Shown here: positions 1-9,720 of the stretch, one piece after another | Numbering within the stretch: the stretch's first letter is position 1 | Layout: the number at the start of each line of letters is the position of its first letter | Origin: an uncultured Parasphingopyxis sp. | Lineage (GTDB): Bacteria > Pseudomonadota > Alphaproteobacteria > Sphingomonadales > Sphingomonadaceae | Assembly (NCBI RefSeq): GCF_937129435.1 | Contig: NZ_CAKZNF010000074.1 | Location: 1-52,859, forward strand | Direction of reading: 5' to 3' | DNA: 52,859 nt | Position numbers and translations under genes: made by a program | The notes under the pieces: generated by a model | What the model was told of the DNA's origin: nothing | Database searches by the model: none | What the model saw: the letters and a program-made list of their open reading frames with translations, nothing else

Positions 1-2805
1 CTGATGATGTCGACCAACAACATCCTCTCGCCCGCCAACGGCAAGCCGATCATCGTGCCTTCGCAGGACATGGTTCTCGGCATCTATTATCTGTCGATGG
101 ACCGCGAAGGCGAGCCCGGCGAGGGTTCGATCCTCGCCGACATCACCGAGGTGCATCAGGCGCTCGAGGTCGGCGCGGTCACGCTCCACTCGAAGATCAC
201 GACCCGGGTCCCGCAGACCGACGAGGACGGCAATGAGTATCTCATGCGCGTCGAGACGACGCCGGGCCGGATGCTGATCGCCGAGAAGCTGCCGAAGAGC
301 CACAAGGTGCCGTTCGAAACGATCAACAAGCTTCTCACCAAGAAGGAGATCGGCGACGTTATCGATATCGTCTATCGCCACACCGGGCAGAAAGACACGG
401 TCCTGTTCGCCGACGGCATCATGGCATTGGGCTTCCAGCATGCATGCAAGGCCGGCATCTCGTTCGGCAAGGACGACATGATCATCCCGGACGCCAAGGA
501 AGGCCTGGTGGAGGAAACGCGTGCGCTGGTCGCCGATTACGAGCAGCAATATCAGGACGGCCTGATCACGCAGCAGGAGAAGTACAACAAGGTGATCGAC
601 GCCTGGAGCCGTTGCGGCGACCAGGTCGCGGACGCCATGATGGACGAAATCCGCGCCACGCCGAAGGACGAGGACGGCCGCGAACGCGAGATCAACTCGA
701 TCTACATGATGTCGCACTCCGGCGCCCGTGGTTCGCCCGCCCAGATGAAGCAGCTCGCCGGCATGCGCGGCCTGATGGCCAAACCGTCGGGCGAGATCAT
801 CGAGACGCCGATCCTGTCGAACTTCAAGGAAGGCCTGACCGTTCTTGAATATTTCAACTCGACCCACGGCGCCCGCAAGGGCCTTGCCGATACGGCGCTC
901 AAGACGGCGAACTCGGGCTATCTGACCCGCCGTCTCGTCGACGTGTCGCAGGACTGCACGATCGTCGAGGAAGACTGCAAGACGAAGAAGTCGCTGGAAA
1001 TGAAGGCGATCGTCCAGGGCGGTTCGACCATCGCAACGCTCGCCGAGCGTATCCTGGGCCGCACGGCGGCCGAGGACATCGCGGGCGGCAAGGACGACGA
1101 GATCATCGTCAAGGCCGGAACCCTGATCGACGAGCCGATGGCGCAGGCGATCGAGGATTCGGGCGTCCAGTCCGTCCAGATCCGCTCCCCGCTGGTCTGC
1201 GAATCCAAGGTCGGCGTCTGCGGCAAATGCTACGGTCGTGACCTCGCGCGCGGCACCCCGGTGAACATCGGCGAGTCGGTGGGCGTCATTGCCGCCCAGT
1301 CGATCGGCGAGCCGGGCACGCAGCTGACGATGCGGACCTTCCACATCGGCGGTGCGGCGCAGCTCAACGAGCAGTCGAACCTCGAAGCGCCTGCCGACGG
1401 CAAGCTCGAATATCGCGATCTCAATCCGATCAACGACAGCAAGGGCCGCAAGCTCGCCCTGTCGCGCTCGGGCGAACTCGCGATCCTCGACGAGGACGGC
1501 CGCGAAGTCGGCGTGTTCCGTATTCCCTACGGCGCGCGCCTGCTTCACGACGAAGGCCATGTCGTTTCCAAGGGCGACCGGATCGCCGAGTGGGATCCGA
1601 GCTTCGCACCGGTCATCACCGAAAAGGGTGGCGTGGTGAAGCTGCAGGACGTCGTGGACGGCCGCACGGTCAAGGAAGAGACCGACGAGGCGACGGGCAT
1701 CACCCAGCGCGTCGTGACCGAGGACCAGGCCAAGTCCAAGAAGGACGACCTCAAGCCCCGCATCACGCTGCTCGACGAGGACAGCGGCGAGGCGGCGGTC
1801 TACCGCCTGATCCCCGGCGCGGTCATCTCGGTCGAGGACGGCCAGCAGCTGAACGAAGGCGATATCGTCGCCCGACTTCCTCGCGAAGCCGCCAAGACGC
1901 GTGACATCACCGGCGGTCTGCCGCGTGTCGCCGAGCTGTTCGAGGCCCGCGTGCCGAAGGACAATGCGGTGATCGCCAAGATCGACGGCCGCGTCGAGTT
2001 CGTCCGCGACTACAAGGCCAAGCGCAAGATCGCGATCGTTCCGGACGAGGGCGATCCGGTCGAATATCTGATCCCCAAGACCAAGATCATCGACGTGCAG
2101 GAAGGCGATATGGTGAAGAAGGGCGACGACCTTGTCGCCGGTTCGCCCGATCCGCACGACATTCTAGAGGTCATGGGTATCGAGGCGCTGGCCGAGTATC
2201 TCGTGGCGGAGATCCAGGAGGTCTATCGTCTGCAGGGCGTGAAGATCAACGACAAGCACATCGAGACGATCGTTCGTCAGATGCTGCAGAAGGTCGAGAT
2301 CACCGAAAGCGGCGATTCCACCCTGCTTCCGGGCGAGCAGATCGACCGCGAAGAGATGGACGAGATCAACGCGGAGCTGAAGAAGTCGCGCAAGAAGCCG
2401 GCGGAGGGCAAGCCCGTTCTGCTCGGCATCACCAAGGCGTCGCTGCAGACCCGCAGCTTCATCTCGGCAGCCTCGTTCCAGGAAACGACGCGCGTGCTCA
2501 CCGAAGCCGCGGTTCAGGGCAAGTCGGACACGCTCCTTGGTCTCAAGGAGAATGTGATCGTCGGCCGCCTGATCCCGGCCGGCACGGGTGCGGGCATGAA
2601 CCGCATGCGTGTCACCGCCTCGTCCCGCGATGCGGCCCTTCGCGCCCAGCAGAAAAAGCTGCAGGAAGCGATAATCGCAGCCCAGACGGCCGAGGAAGAG
2701 CATGAGGCCGAAATGAAGCAGGATCCCGCCGCCTCGACCGGGGACGATCCGATCGCCGAGGTCGTGGCCGAAGGCGAGAATGCGGGCGAACAGCCGGAAG
2801 AATAG
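1..2805 (+). CDS. rpoC: RNA polymerase beta-prime subunit, C-terminal part (5' end outside window)
   Basis: This is the large catalytic subunit of RNA polymerase. The reading frame is open from base 1, and the window begins just after the point where the NADFDGD magnesium motif is expected, so about two thirds of the protein is present. Bridge-helix sequence ([16 protein letters not shown]) and trigger-loop sequence ([18 protein letters not shown]) are intact. The second zinc site is visible as Cys326, Cys400, Cys407 and Cys410, counting from the first codon here. The conserved end ([20 protein letters not shown]) is followed by an acidic tail of about 50 residues. A strong terminator follows directly, so transcription of the rpoBC unit appears to end here. 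Confidence 0.98.
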   Translation: MMMSTNNILSPANGKPIIVPSQDMVLGIYYLSMDREGEPGEGSILADITEVHQALEVGAVTLHSKITTRVPQTDEDGNEYLMRVETTPGRMLIAEKLPKSHKVPFETINKLLTKKEIGDVIDIVYRHTGQKDTVLFADGIMALGFQHACKAGISFGKDDMIIPDAKEGLVEETRALVADYEQQYQDGLITQQEKYNKVIDAWSRCGDQVADAMMDEIRATPKDEDGREREINSIYMMSHSGARGSPAQMKQLAGMRGLMAKPSGEIIETPILSNFKEGLTVLEYFNSTHGARKGLADTALKTANSGYLTRRLVDVSQDCTIVEEDCKTKKSLEMKAIVQGGSTIATLAERILGRTAAEDIAGGKDDEIIVKAGTLIDEPMAQAIEDSGVQSVQIRSPLVCESKVGVCGKCYGRDLARGTPVNIGESVGVIAAQSIGEPGTQLTMRTFHIGGAAQLNEQSNLEAPADGKLEYRDLNPINDSKGRKLALSRSGELAILDEDGREVGVFRIPYGARLLHDEGHVVSKGDRIAEWDPSFAPVITEKGGVVKLQDVVDGRTVKEETDEATGITQRVVTEDQAKSKKDDLKPRITLLDEDSGEAAVYRLIPGAVISVEDGQQLNEGDIVARLPREAAKTRDITGGLPRVAELFEARVPKDNAVIAKIDGRVEFVRDYKAKRKIAIVPDEGDPVEYLIPKTKIIDVQEGDMVKKGDDLVAGSPDPHDILEVMGIEALAEYLVAEIQEVYRLQGVKINDKHIETIVRQMLQKVEITESGDSTLLPGEQIDREEMDEINAELKKSRKKPAEGKPVLLGITKASLQTRSFISAASFQETTRVLTEAAVQGKSDTLLGLKENVIVGRLIPAGTGAGMNRMRVTASSRDAALRAQQKKLQEAIIAAQTAEEEHEAEMKQDPAASTGDDPIAEVVAEGENAGEQPEE

Positions 2806-2825
2806 GCTCGTTCGTCAGCAACATG

Positions 2826-2861
2826 AAAAAGCCCCGCCGGAGCGATCCGGCGGGGCTTTTT
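2826..2861 (+). terminator. Rho-independent terminator after rpoC
   Basis: A perfect 10-bp stem (2831-2840 with 2847-2856, GCCCCGCCGG arm) encloses a 6-base loop and is followed by five T. Five A precede the stem, so it could also work on the other strand, but no convergent gene ends here. Confidence 0.93.
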
Positions 2862-2977
2862 GTTGGCATTATTGGCGCCACGCAACGTTCGCGCCGAAGC
2901 CAGGCGCGGAATATCCTCGCTTTTGCCGTCTCGTCGAGGCTAGGTCAGACGCGAGGCAATTGGGGAGCACGGCACCG

Positions 2978-3598
2978 ATGGAAATGCATCTCTGGCTCGG
3001 CTTCGCCGCCGCTTCGTTCGTGCTCGCGATCGTTCCGGGACCCGGAGTGGCCAGTATCGTCGGTTTCGCAATGAGTTCCGGCCAACGCGTCGCATTGATC
3101 TCCGTCGCGGGCATGGCGCTCGGGAACACCATAGCTATCAGCGTATCGATGGCCGGCGCAGGAGCAATCCTTGCGACCTCGGCGATCGCCTTTACCGTCC
3201 TGAAATGGACAGGCGCGCTTTACCTGATCGCAATCGGCGTGATCGCGATCCTCCGAAGCCGGGAAACGCGGCGGGCGGAGATGCCGTCGAGGCCAATTTC
3301 TGGCCGGACGGCATTTCTCGCCAATGTCCTTGTCGGGACCTTCCATCCCAAGACAGTCCTGTTCTTCGTCGCCTTTGCCTCGCAGTTCATATCGGTCGAC
3401 CGACCCTTCCTTCCCCAGGCGGCGATTCTGATCGCGACCTTTACGGCAATCGCAGCGGTGACCGACACGGCCTATGCCATCGGCGCCTCGCGCGCGGCGC
3501 ATGCGATGCGAAATTCCAGATTGCGCCGCTGGTTGCAGCGTGCCGGTGGCGGCGTGTTGATCGCCGCAGGCGTCGCTACCGCCGCAACGCGGCGGTAG
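2978..3598 (+). CDS. LysE/RhtB family amino-acid exporter
   Basis: Predicted inner-membrane exporter of 206 residues, of the LysE/RhtB type that exports amino acids or derivatives such as homoserine lactones. The N-terminal motif IVPGPG followed by a Gly/Ser-rich helix is typical, and about six hydrophobic segments are visible, matching the usual family length of about 205. The ATG at 2978 is chosen because it gives the normal family N-terminus and has a GGGGAG sequence about 11 bases upstream; longer frames run back into rpoC. It stands alone between the rpoC terminator and two convergent small genes. The substrate cannot be read from sequence. Confidence 0.85.
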   Translation: MEMHLWLGFAAASFVLAIVPGPGVASIVGFAMSSGQRVALISVAGMALGNTIAISVSMAGAGAILATSAIAFTVLKWTGALYLIAIGVIAILRSRETRRAEMPSRPISGRTAFLANVLVGTFHPKTVLFFVAFASQFISVDRPFLPQAAILIATFTAIAAVTDTAYAIGASRAAHAMRNSRLRRWLQRAGGGVLIAAGVATAATRR

Positions 3599-3605
3599 CC
3601 GCCGG

Positions 3606-3929
3606 CTAGTCGAAGAAATCCGACAGGAACGACCGCTTGCGCCGTTGGCCGTGATGGCCGCCGCCGCGATAGCCGCGATCGTCGTCGCCATAATAGCCGC
3701 GCTCCGGCCGGCGCACCGTTTCGACGCCGCGGGCGGGCATTCCGCTGCCCGGCATCTGCTGCATCTGTTCGCTGTTCCGCTCGATGATCTTGTCGAGTTC
3801 GCCTCGATCGAGCCATACGCCGCGGCATTGCGGGCAATAATCGATTTCGACCCCCTGCCGGTCGCTCAGCGCCAGCCCCGTTTTGCAGACGGGGCAGAGC
3901 ATCGACGATACGGTTGCTTCATCGCGCAT
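3606..3929 (-). CDS. TFIIB-type zinc-ribbon protein
   Basis: A small protein of 107 residues with an N-terminal zinc ribbon (Cys12, Cys15, Cys32, Cys35; LCPVC and YCPQCRGVWLDRGEL), as in the zf-TFIIB family. The Trp-Leu-Asp-Arg-Gly-Glu-Leu segment after the last cysteine pair is typical. The rest is low-complexity, rich in Arg, Gly and Tyr, ending in SFLSDFFD, a tail common in this family. The start at 3929 has an AAGGAG ribosome site 10 bases upstream. It lies 14 bases downstream of the DUF2945 gene and is probably co-transcribed with it. Function is unknown; nucleic-acid or protein binding is the usual guess. Confidence 0.85.
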   Translation of the reverse strand: MRDEATVSSMLCPVCKTGLALSDRQGVEIDYCPQCRGVWLDRGELDKIIERNSEQMQQMPGSGMPARGVETVRRPERGYYGDDDRGYRGGGHHGQRRKRSFLSDFFD

Positions 3930-3943
3930 TGTCTTCAGTCTCC

Positions 3944-4177
3944 TTACTTCGATTGGGTCCCCGACAGTTCCGATCCCAGCTTCAGGACCTTGCCGCCATC
4001 CTCCTGCCTGATCAGATAGGCAGGATTTTCGGAATCGCCATCCCGCGTGATCTCTTCGCCCTTCAGCATCCGTGTGACCTTGCGTTCGAAGCGCTCCGCG
4101 ACCTGCCCCCTGCCCTTGCCGCTGCCCCAGTCCCATTCGACATGCTGGTCCTTCTGAAAGCTGTTCGATCTCGCCAT
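3944..4177 (-). CDS. DUF2945 (hypervirulence-associated Tudor-like) small protein
   Basis: A 77-residue protein matching the DUF2945/HVA1 pattern: an N-terminal QHVEWDWGSGKGRGQV strand pair, then ENPAYLIRQEDGGKVLKLGSEL, a Tudor/SH3-like barrel signature. The start at 4177 has GAAGGAG seven bases upstream and is preferred over a longer frame beginning at 4228. It is the first gene of a likely two-gene unit with the zinc-ribbon protein, divergent from the glycosyltransferase. Members are often found among stress genes, but no biochemical role is established to my knowledge. Confidence 0.85.
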   Translation of the reverse strand: MARSNSFQKDQHVEWDWGSGKGRGQVAERFERKVTRMLKGEEITRDGDSENPAYLIRQEDGGKVLKLGSELSGTQSK

Positions 4178-4263
4178 GATGGTCTCCTTCGGGAGAAAGA
4201 ACGGCGAACGGCGCGGCCGCGTTCCCATTGGCCTTTCCCGCGCAATTCTCTATCTGCCTGCCG

Positions 4264-5445
4264 ATGGATGTGAGCGATCTGCGCATTGCCCTCTTCAGCG
4301 GCAATTATAACTATGTCCGGGATGGCGCGAACCAGGCGCTGAACCGGCTGGTCGGCTATCTGCTGCGCCAAGGCGCGGCCGTGCGGATCTACTCGCCGAC
4401 GGTCGAGGAACCCGATTTCGAGGCGACAGGCGATGTCGTCGACGTCCCCGCCCTCCCCCTGCCCGGCCGCGGCGAATATCGGGCGCCATTGCGGCTGCCC
4501 GGCAGAATAAGGCGCGACATTGCCGACTTCGCGCCGAACATCTTCCACGTCGCCAGTCCGGAAATCCTCGGCCATCGCGCCGTGACGCTGGCCCGCCGCT
4601 GGGACGTGCCGGTCGTCGCTTCGGTCCATACCCGGTTCGAGACCTATCCGCGCTATTACGGCCTGGCATTCCTCGAGCCGCTGACGCTCGCCATCCTGCG
4701 CCGGTTCTATCGCCGCTGCGATGCGATTTTCGCGCCGTCGGATTCGATGGCGCAGATCCTGCGCGAGCAGCGGATGAGCTATGATGTCGGCATCTGGACG
4801 CGCGGGATCGATCGGGAGGTGTTCAACCCAGGCCGCCGCGATCTCGAATGGCGGCGGGGCCTTGGAATCAACGACGACGAAGCCGTGATCGGGTTCGTCG
4901 GACGGCTCGTGATGGAGAAGGGCCTCGACGTGTTCTCCGACACGATCGACCATCTCAAGCAGCGCGGCGCGCCGCACCGCGTGATCGTCGTCGGCGAAGG
5001 GCCGGCGCGCGAATGGTTCGAACGGCGGCTGCCCGATGGCGTCTTCGTCGGCTTCCAGACCGGCGCCGATCTCGGCCGCGCAGTCGCGTCGATGGATATG
5101 CTCTTCAACCCCAGCGTCACCGAAACCTTCGGCAATGTAACACTGGAGGCAATGGCGGCGGGCTTGCCCGTTGTGGCAGCCCGCGCGACGGGCAGCGAGA
5201 GCCTCGTCACCGACGGTGTGACCGGCAAGCTGATCCGCCCCGGCGCGATCGATGCGTTCGCCGATGCGCTCGCCCATTATTGCGCCGATAAAGACGCGCG
5301 CGCGGCGGCGGGCCAGGCCGGGTGTGAGGCGAGCGAGCGATATGGCTGGGACCAGGTGAACCAGGCGTTGGTCGACGGCTATCTGCGGATCGTCCGCCAG
5401 CACGAGGCAGGAGGAGCGACGCCGCCCCGCAGCACGGCGCCCTGA
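4264..5445 (+). CDS. GT4-type glycosyltransferase
   Basis: A GT-B fold glycosyltransferase of 393 residues. The N-terminal acceptor half opens with RIALFSGNYNYVRDGANQAL. The donor half carries the VGRLVMEKGLD segment, the VGEGPAR turn and the E-x7-E element (ETFGNVTLE), followed by AMAAGLPVVA. This pattern fits GT4 enzymes such as the mannosyltransferase MgtA and sulfoquinovosyl-diacylglycerol synthase, so a glycolipid or polysaccharide product is plausible, but donor and acceptor are not decided by sequence. The ATG at 4264 is used because the alternative at 4228 is a TTG with no ribosome site. Only seven bases separate it from rarA, so the two are probably co-transcribed. Confidence 0.88.
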   Translation: MDVSDLRIALFSGNYNYVRDGANQALNRLVGYLLRQGAAVRIYSPTVEEPDFEATGDVVDVPALPLPGRGEYRAPLRLPGRIRRDIADFAPNIFHVASPEILGHRAVTLARRWDVPVVASVHTRFETYPRYYGLAFLEPLTLAILRRFYRRCDAIFAPSDSMAQILREQRMSYDVGIWTRGIDREVFNPGRRDLEWRRGLGINDDEAVIGFVGRLVMEKGLDVFSDTIDHLKQRGAPHRVIVVGEGPAREWFERRLPDGVFVGFQTGADLGRAVASMDMLFNPSVTETFGNVTLEAMAAGLPVVAARATGSESLVTDGVTGKLIRPGAIDAFADALAHYCADKDARAAAGQAGCEASERYGWDQVNQALVDGYLRIVRQHEAGGATPPRSTAP

Positions 5446-5452
5446 TCGATCG

Positions 5453-6763
5453 ATGGCCGATCTCTTCGCCTCCGACGAGACCGACGACGCGACCGCCGAT
5501 GCCGCGCCACTCGCTGATCGGCTTCGCCCGCGAACGCTAGGGGAAGTCGTGGGACAGGAGCATCTCACCGGCCCCGACGGCACGATCGGCCGGATGGTCG
5601 CGGCCGGAAAGCTCGCATCGCTCGTCCTCTGGGGACCGCCGGGCACGGGCAAAACCACCATCGCCCGGCTGCTCGCCGATGCGGTTGGGCTGCGCTTCGT
5701 GGCGATTTCAGCGGTCTTTTCCGGCGTTGCCGATTTGAAGAAGGCCTTTGCCGAGGCCCGGCAGATGGCGGGCACGGGCAAACGCACATTGCTCTTCGTC
5801 GACGAGATTCACCGCTTCAATCGCACGCAGCAGGACGGCTTCCTGCCCTATGTCGAGGATGGCACGGTGACGCTAGTGGGCGCGACGACGGAGAATCCGA
5901 GCTTCGAGATCAACGCCGCCTTGCTGAGCCGGGCGCAGGTCGTGATCCTGAACCGGCTCGACGCCGAAGCGCTCGGCACGTTGCTGGATCGCGCCGAAGA
6001 GCAGGAGGGAATTGCCCTCCCCCTAACCGCCGAAGCCCGACAGGCGCTGATCGCCTCGGCCGACGGAGACGGGCGCTTCCTGCTCAACCAGGCCGAAACG
6101 CTGTTTTCCATCGGCGCGGAGGAACCGCTCGATCCCGCTGCGCTGGCCGATTTCCTCCACCGCCGCGTCGCCGTCTACGACAAGGACCGCGAAGGCCATT
6201 ACAACCTGATTTCCGCGCTCCACAAATCGATGCGCGGTTCGGATCCCCAGGCATCGCTCTACTATCTCGCGCGCATGCTGACGGCGGGCGAAGAGCCGCT
6301 TTACGTCCTGCGCCGGATCACCCGCTTTGCCAGCGAGGATATCGGCCTCGCCGACCCGCAGGCGCTCGTCCAGTGTCTTGCCGCCAAAGACGCTTACGAG
6401 TTTCTCGGCAGCCCCGAAGGCGAGCTTGCCATCGTGCAGGCCTGCCTCTACTGCGCCACCGCGCCCAAATCGAACGCCGCCTATGCCGCGCAAAAGGCGG
6501 CCTGGCGATCGGCGAAGGAGACGGGTTCGCTGATGCCGCCGATGAACATCGTCAACGCGCCGACCAAGCTGATGAAGGATGTCGGCTACGGCAAGGGCTA
6601 TGCCTATGACCATGACGACCCCGAGGGCTTCTCCGGCGCAGACTACTGGCCGGACGAGATGGACCCGCAAAACTATTACCGGCCCCGAGAGCGCGGATTC
6701 GAGGCGAAGGTCGCCGAACGAATTGCCTATTGGGAACGACTTAGGGCGGAACGAAACGATTGA
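5453..6763 (+). CDS. rarA: Replication-associated recombination protein A (AAA+ ATPase)
   Basis: RarA/MgsA, the bacterial WRNIP1 relative, is a AAA+ ATPase that acts at stalled replication forks. Its Walker A motif GPPGTGKTT is at residues 61-69 and Walker B LLFVDEIHRF is around residues 113-122 with Asp117-Glu118. The sensor stretch VGATTENPSFEINAALLSRA follows. The C-terminal helical tetramerisation part includes GSDPQASLYYLARM and the conserved LMPPMNIVNAPTKLMK. At 436 residues it is full length. It starts seven bases after the glycosyltransferase stop. Confidence 0.96.
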   Translation: MADLFASDETDDATADAAPLADRLRPRTLGEVVGQEHLTGPDGTIGRMVAAGKLASLVLWGPPGTGKTTIARLLADAVGLRFVAISAVFSGVADLKKAFAEARQMAGTGKRTLLFVDEIHRFNRTQQDGFLPYVEDGTVTLVGATTENPSFEINAALLSRAQVVILNRLDAEALGTLLDRAEEQEGIALPLTAEARQALIASADGDGRFLLNQAETLFSIGAEEPLDPAALADFLHRRVAVYDKDREGHYNLISALHKSMRGSDPQASLYYLARMLTAGEEPLYVLRRITRFASEDIGLADPQALVQCLAAKDAYEFLGSPEGELAIVQACLYCATAPKSNAAYAAQKAAWRSAKETGSLMPPMNIVNAPTKLMKDVGYGKGYAYDHDDPEGFSGADYWPDEMDPQNYYRPRERGFEAKVAERIAYWERLRAERND

Positions 6764-6835
6764 TTCGCGCTTTTCTCCTGTAGGGTTTAGGATGCGCGTC
6801 GCGACATTCGAATCTGTTAAACAGGGGAACGCACC

Positions 6836-8092
6836 ATGAATTTCGATCTCGAGAGAGACATTAACTGGGAGCTTGTGTGGGAATGGGGATTCAAGATCCT
6901 CGCCGCCCTCGCGATTCTGCTCATCACCCATTTCATCGCCAAGGGCGTCAAATGGGCCATCGCCAAGATGGTCGACCGCGTGCCGGCCTTGCAGAAACAC
7001 AGCACTGCCGAGCCGGGGGAGACCGTCGGTAGCCAGATCGGCACCCTCGCCTACTGGATCGTCTGGCTCGTCGGTCTTGTGGTTGCGCTGCAGCCGCTCG
7101 AACTTTCCGGCGTGCTCGATCCCGTCCGCGAACTGACCACGGGCATCTTCGGTTTCCTGCCGAACATCCTCGCCGCAGGCCTGATCCTGTTCTTCGGCGT
7201 GATCGTCGCGACCATCGTGCGCCGCATCGTAGAAACCGCGCTGGCCGCGATCAATGCCGACGGGTGGTTCGCCAAGGCCGGTGCTGGCAACATCACCGGG
7301 GCCGACGCCGTCCCGGCCTCCGATGCCTCCGGCGCCGCGCATACGACGCTCAGCAAGGCGATTGGTATCATCGTGTTCGTCCTGATCATCATTCCGGTCG
7401 CGACGGCAGCGCTTGAAGCGTTGCAGCTCGACTCGATCTCGACGCCGCTGATCGCGATCCTGCAGGATGTCGCCTATTTCATCCCGCGCGCCATCGCCGC
7501 GACGCTGATCCTCGGCGTGGCCTATTTCATCGGCCGCTGGGTGAAGGGCTGGCTGCAGCAGGTGCTCGAGGCGCTCGGTCTCGACAATGCCGCTTCGGGC
7601 TCGGGTCTGCTTCCCGGTTCGGTAAGGCTGACCCGCGTCATCGGCACGGTTGCGTTGACCGCGATCATGCTCGTTGCCGCCATGGCCGCGATCGAGGTGC
7701 TGGAAATCCGCACGCTCGAAGCCATGGTTGCCGAAGTCGTCGCACTGGGCGGCCGGGTGATCTTCGGCCTGGTGATCATCGCCGTGGGCATCGTGCTCTC
7801 GCGCGTGCTCGTCAGCATCATGTCGAGCGGCACCGGCGAGACCGGCATGCTGGCGACGCTGCTGAAGTATCTGATCATCGCGCTGTTCGTCGCCATGGGC
7901 CTCAAGTTCATGGAGATTGCCGACGAGATCGTCGTGATCGCCTTCGGATCGATCGTGATTTCGGCAGCCGTGGCCGCCGCGATCGCCTTCGGCCTTGGCG
8001 GTCGCCCGACGGCCCACAAGCTCCTCGAGCGGTGGACCGACGGCGAAGCCACGAAGAAGAACCCGGGCGACACCACGCCTCCCGGGATCTAG
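6836..8092 (+). CDS. MscS-related small-conductance mechanosensitive channel family protein
   Basis: A 418-residue inner-membrane protein built from repeated Gly-rich hydrophobic hairpins of the conserved TM-helix type found in MscS-related channels. Examples are ILAAGLILFFGVIVATIVRR and AIAATLILGVAYFIGRWVKG. The last pore-like segment ends in AAAIAFGLGGRPTAHKLLERW, which resembles the MscS TM3 end. The large cytoplasmic beta/alpha vestibule of true MscS is absent. It starts at an ATG with AGGGGAA upstream. Its TAG stop overlaps the GTG start of the next gene by one base, implying translational coupling. Osmotic buffering is a reasonable but unproven role. Confidence 0.85.
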   Translation: MNFDLERDINWELVWEWGFKILAALAILLITHFIAKGVKWAIAKMVDRVPALQKHSTAEPGETVGSQIGTLAYWIVWLVGLVVALQPLELSGVLDPVRELTTGIFGFLPNILAAGLILFFGVIVATIVRRIVETALAAINADGWFAKAGAGNITGADAVPASDASGAAHTTLSKAIGIIVFVLIIIPVATAALEALQLDSISTPLIAILQDVAYFIPRAIAATLILGVAYFIGRWVKGWLQQVLEALGLDNAASGSGLLPGSVRLTRVIGTVALTAIMLVAAMAAIEVLEIRTLEAMVAEVVALGGRVIFGLVIIAVGIVLSRVLVSIMSSGTGETGMLATLLKYLIIALFVAMGLKFMEIADEIVVIAFGSIVISAAVAAAIAFGLGGRPTAHKLLERWTDGEATKKNPGDTTPPGI

Positions 8093-8982
8093 TGCGGACG
8101 TTTCGCCGCTTCGCCTGTTTCGACTGGTCGGGACAGGCGGTGGCGAGACCGGCCGGCATCCAGCTGGCCATGACGAGGGCGGGAGCCGATGCTCCCGCCC
8201 TTGTTGCGTCGGGGCATGTGTCGGGCCGATGGTCCCGTGCGAAAGCGCTGGGCTGGCTTCACGAATGCGCGGCCGAAAAGGCCGACATGCTGATCGGTTT
8301 CGATTTCTCGACCGCCCTGCCCTTCGCCGATGCCGATGCCTATTTCCCGGGCCTGAAGGACAATCCGGGAGACGCCAAGGCGCTCTGGGCGATGGTCGAC
8401 CGGCTCTGTCTTGACGAACCGCACCTCGCCGCCAATGCCATTCCCGCCCATCCCGAATTGTCCGCGCATTTTCGCCAGCGCGAAGCCGGTGCGACGCTGA
8501 CCGGCGATCGCTTCGAAGCCGGGCTGGGCCGGCTTCACATCACCGAGCGGGCCTGCCGCGAGCAGGGCAAGGGCAATGCCGCTTCCTGTTTCAACCTGAT
8601 CGGCGCCTCGCAGGTCGGCAAATCGAGCCTGACCGGCATGCGCGTACTCCATCGCCTCGCCGGCGCCATTCCGGTCTGGCCGTTCGATCCCGTGCCCGAA
8701 CGCGGCCCGATGCTGGTCGAAATCTATACCGGCATCGCGGCTCGGGCGGCGGGGCTGACCGGAACGACCAAGGTGCGCGATGGTCAAGCGCTCGACCGCG
8801 CCTTATCTTCGCTGGGCAGCGCGCCCCACACGCCCCTCCCTCGCTATGACGACCATGCAACTGATGCGATGCTGGGCGCGGCCTGGCTGCGGCAAGCAGC
8901 GGAAGAGGCGGCGCTATGGTCGCCCGCCGGGATGACAGCGGAGCTCCGCCGCACCGAAGGCTGGACTTTCGGCGTCGCCTGA
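8092..8982 (+). CDS. Conserved protein of unknown function, possible RNase H-like fold
   Basis: A 296-residue cytoplasmic protein I do not recognise with certainty. FACFDWSG at the N-terminus, IGFDFS about 55 residues later and a late acidic DDHATDAMLGAAWL segment are placed like the carboxylates of an RNase H-like fold (DUF429-type proteins look similar). That is only a pattern resemblance. The start is taken as the GTG at 8092, whose first base is the last base of the upstream TAG stop. A longer frame from 8032 would overlap the channel gene by 60 bases and is less likely. No signal peptide or membrane segment is visible. Confidence 0.6.
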   Translation: MRTFRRFACFDWSGQAVARPAGIQLAMTRAGADAPALVASGHVSGRWSRAKALGWLHECAAEKADMLIGFDFSTALPFADADAYFPGLKDNPGDAKALWAMVDRLCLDEPHLAANAIPAHPELSAHFRQREAGATLTGDRFEAGLGRLHITERACREQGKGNAASCFNLIGASQVGKSSLTGMRVLHRLAGAIPVWPFDPVPERGPMLVEIYTGIAARAAGLTGTTKVRDGQALDRALSSLGSAPHTPLPRYDDHATDAMLGAAWLRQAAEEAALWSPAGMTAELRRTEGWTFGVA

Positions 8983-9014
8983 CGGACTGCTGATAGGCGA
9001 GAGGAGAGCCCGCC

Positions 9015-9590
9015 ATGCCCGAAACCCTACCCCCGGTCCGCCGCATCGTCACCGGCCACGATGCCGATGGCCGTGCGATCATCCAGGAAGACGGCGCCCC
9101 GCCCCGCGCGCAACGTTTCGGCGACGACGACCGCGCAACGCAGTTCGTCGAACTGTGGAACACCCGCGCGACGCCCGCACCCATCGACGCGGCATCGGGC
9201 GAGCCCTCCGAGGACGGCATCAACCTCCATCCGCCCGCCAATGGCACCCGCATCAGGATCGTCGATTTCGCGCCCGAGGATCCCGACGCGATCGTCCCGC
9301 CGGAAGCGGCAAAGGCGGCTTTCACCGCGATCGGCGCGGCCGACGCCCTTCGCCATGAAGGCGAAGCGCCGCGTCACCCCTTCATGCATCGTACCGAATC
9401 GATCGACTACGGGATCGTTCTGGAAGGCGAGATCACGTTGCTCGTCGAAAATGGCGAAACCGTCGTCCGCGCCGGCGATATCGTGATCCAGCGCGGCACC
9501 AGCCATGCCTGGTCGAACCGGTCGGGCAAGCCGTGCCGCGTCTGCTTCGTGCTGATCGATGGCGAATTCGATCCCGCGCTTGGCTTCTGA
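9015..9590 (+). CDS. Cupin-domain protein
   Basis: A 191-residue protein whose C-terminal half is a cupin barrel. Motif 1 is seen as HPFMHRTESIDYGIVLEGE and motif 2 as GDIVIQRGTSHAWSNRS. The N-terminal half (residues about 1-90) begins with LPPVRRIVTGHDADGRAII, a strand pair frequent in cupins annotated with transcriptional or hydroxyquinol-related roles. The metal-binding His/Glu set is partly conserved (His-x-Arg-Thr-Glu, later His). GAGGAGAG stands seven bases before the ATG. Substrate is unknown. Confidence 0.85.
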   Translation: MPETLPPVRRIVTGHDADGRAIIQEDGAPPRAQRFGDDDRATQFVELWNTRATPAPIDAASGEPSEDGINLHPPANGTRIRIVDFAPEDPDAIVPPEAAKAAFTAIGAADALRHEGEAPRHPFMHRTESIDYGIVLEGEITLLVENGETVVRAGDIVIQRGTSHAWSNRSGKPCRVCFVLIDGEFDPALGF

Positions 9591-9644
9591 AACGCTCTGG
9601 ATTTCACCGCCGCTTTGCCGCATAGGCGCGGCGCATGGCCCCGG

Positions 9645-9720
9645 GCCGGATTAGCTCAGCTGGTAGAGCAACCGCCTTGTAAGCGGTAGGTCGTCCGTTC
9701 GAGTCGGACATCCGGCACCA
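9645..9720 (+). tRNA. tRNA-Thr (anticodon TGT)
   Basis: A 76-base cloverleaf with encoded CCA. The acceptor arm GCCGGAT (9645-9651) pairs with ATCCGGC (9710-9716). The anticodon stem ACCGC/GCGGT encloses loop CTTGTAA with anticodon TGT at 9678-9680, and the T arm is GTCCG-TTCGAGT-CGGAC. It decodes ACA and wobble codons. It lies between the cupin and ggt genes with no other RNA gene nearby. Confidence 0.97.

Noticed and set aside
4063..5787. A 574-codon minus-strand frame across the glycosyltransferase and DUF2945 regions
   Set aside because: It overlaps good genes on both strands and shows no family motif.
6023..8017. A 664-codon minus-strand frame over rarA and the channel gene
   Set aside because: It spans two well-supported plus-strand genes and is made of low-complexity His/Asp/Arg sequence.
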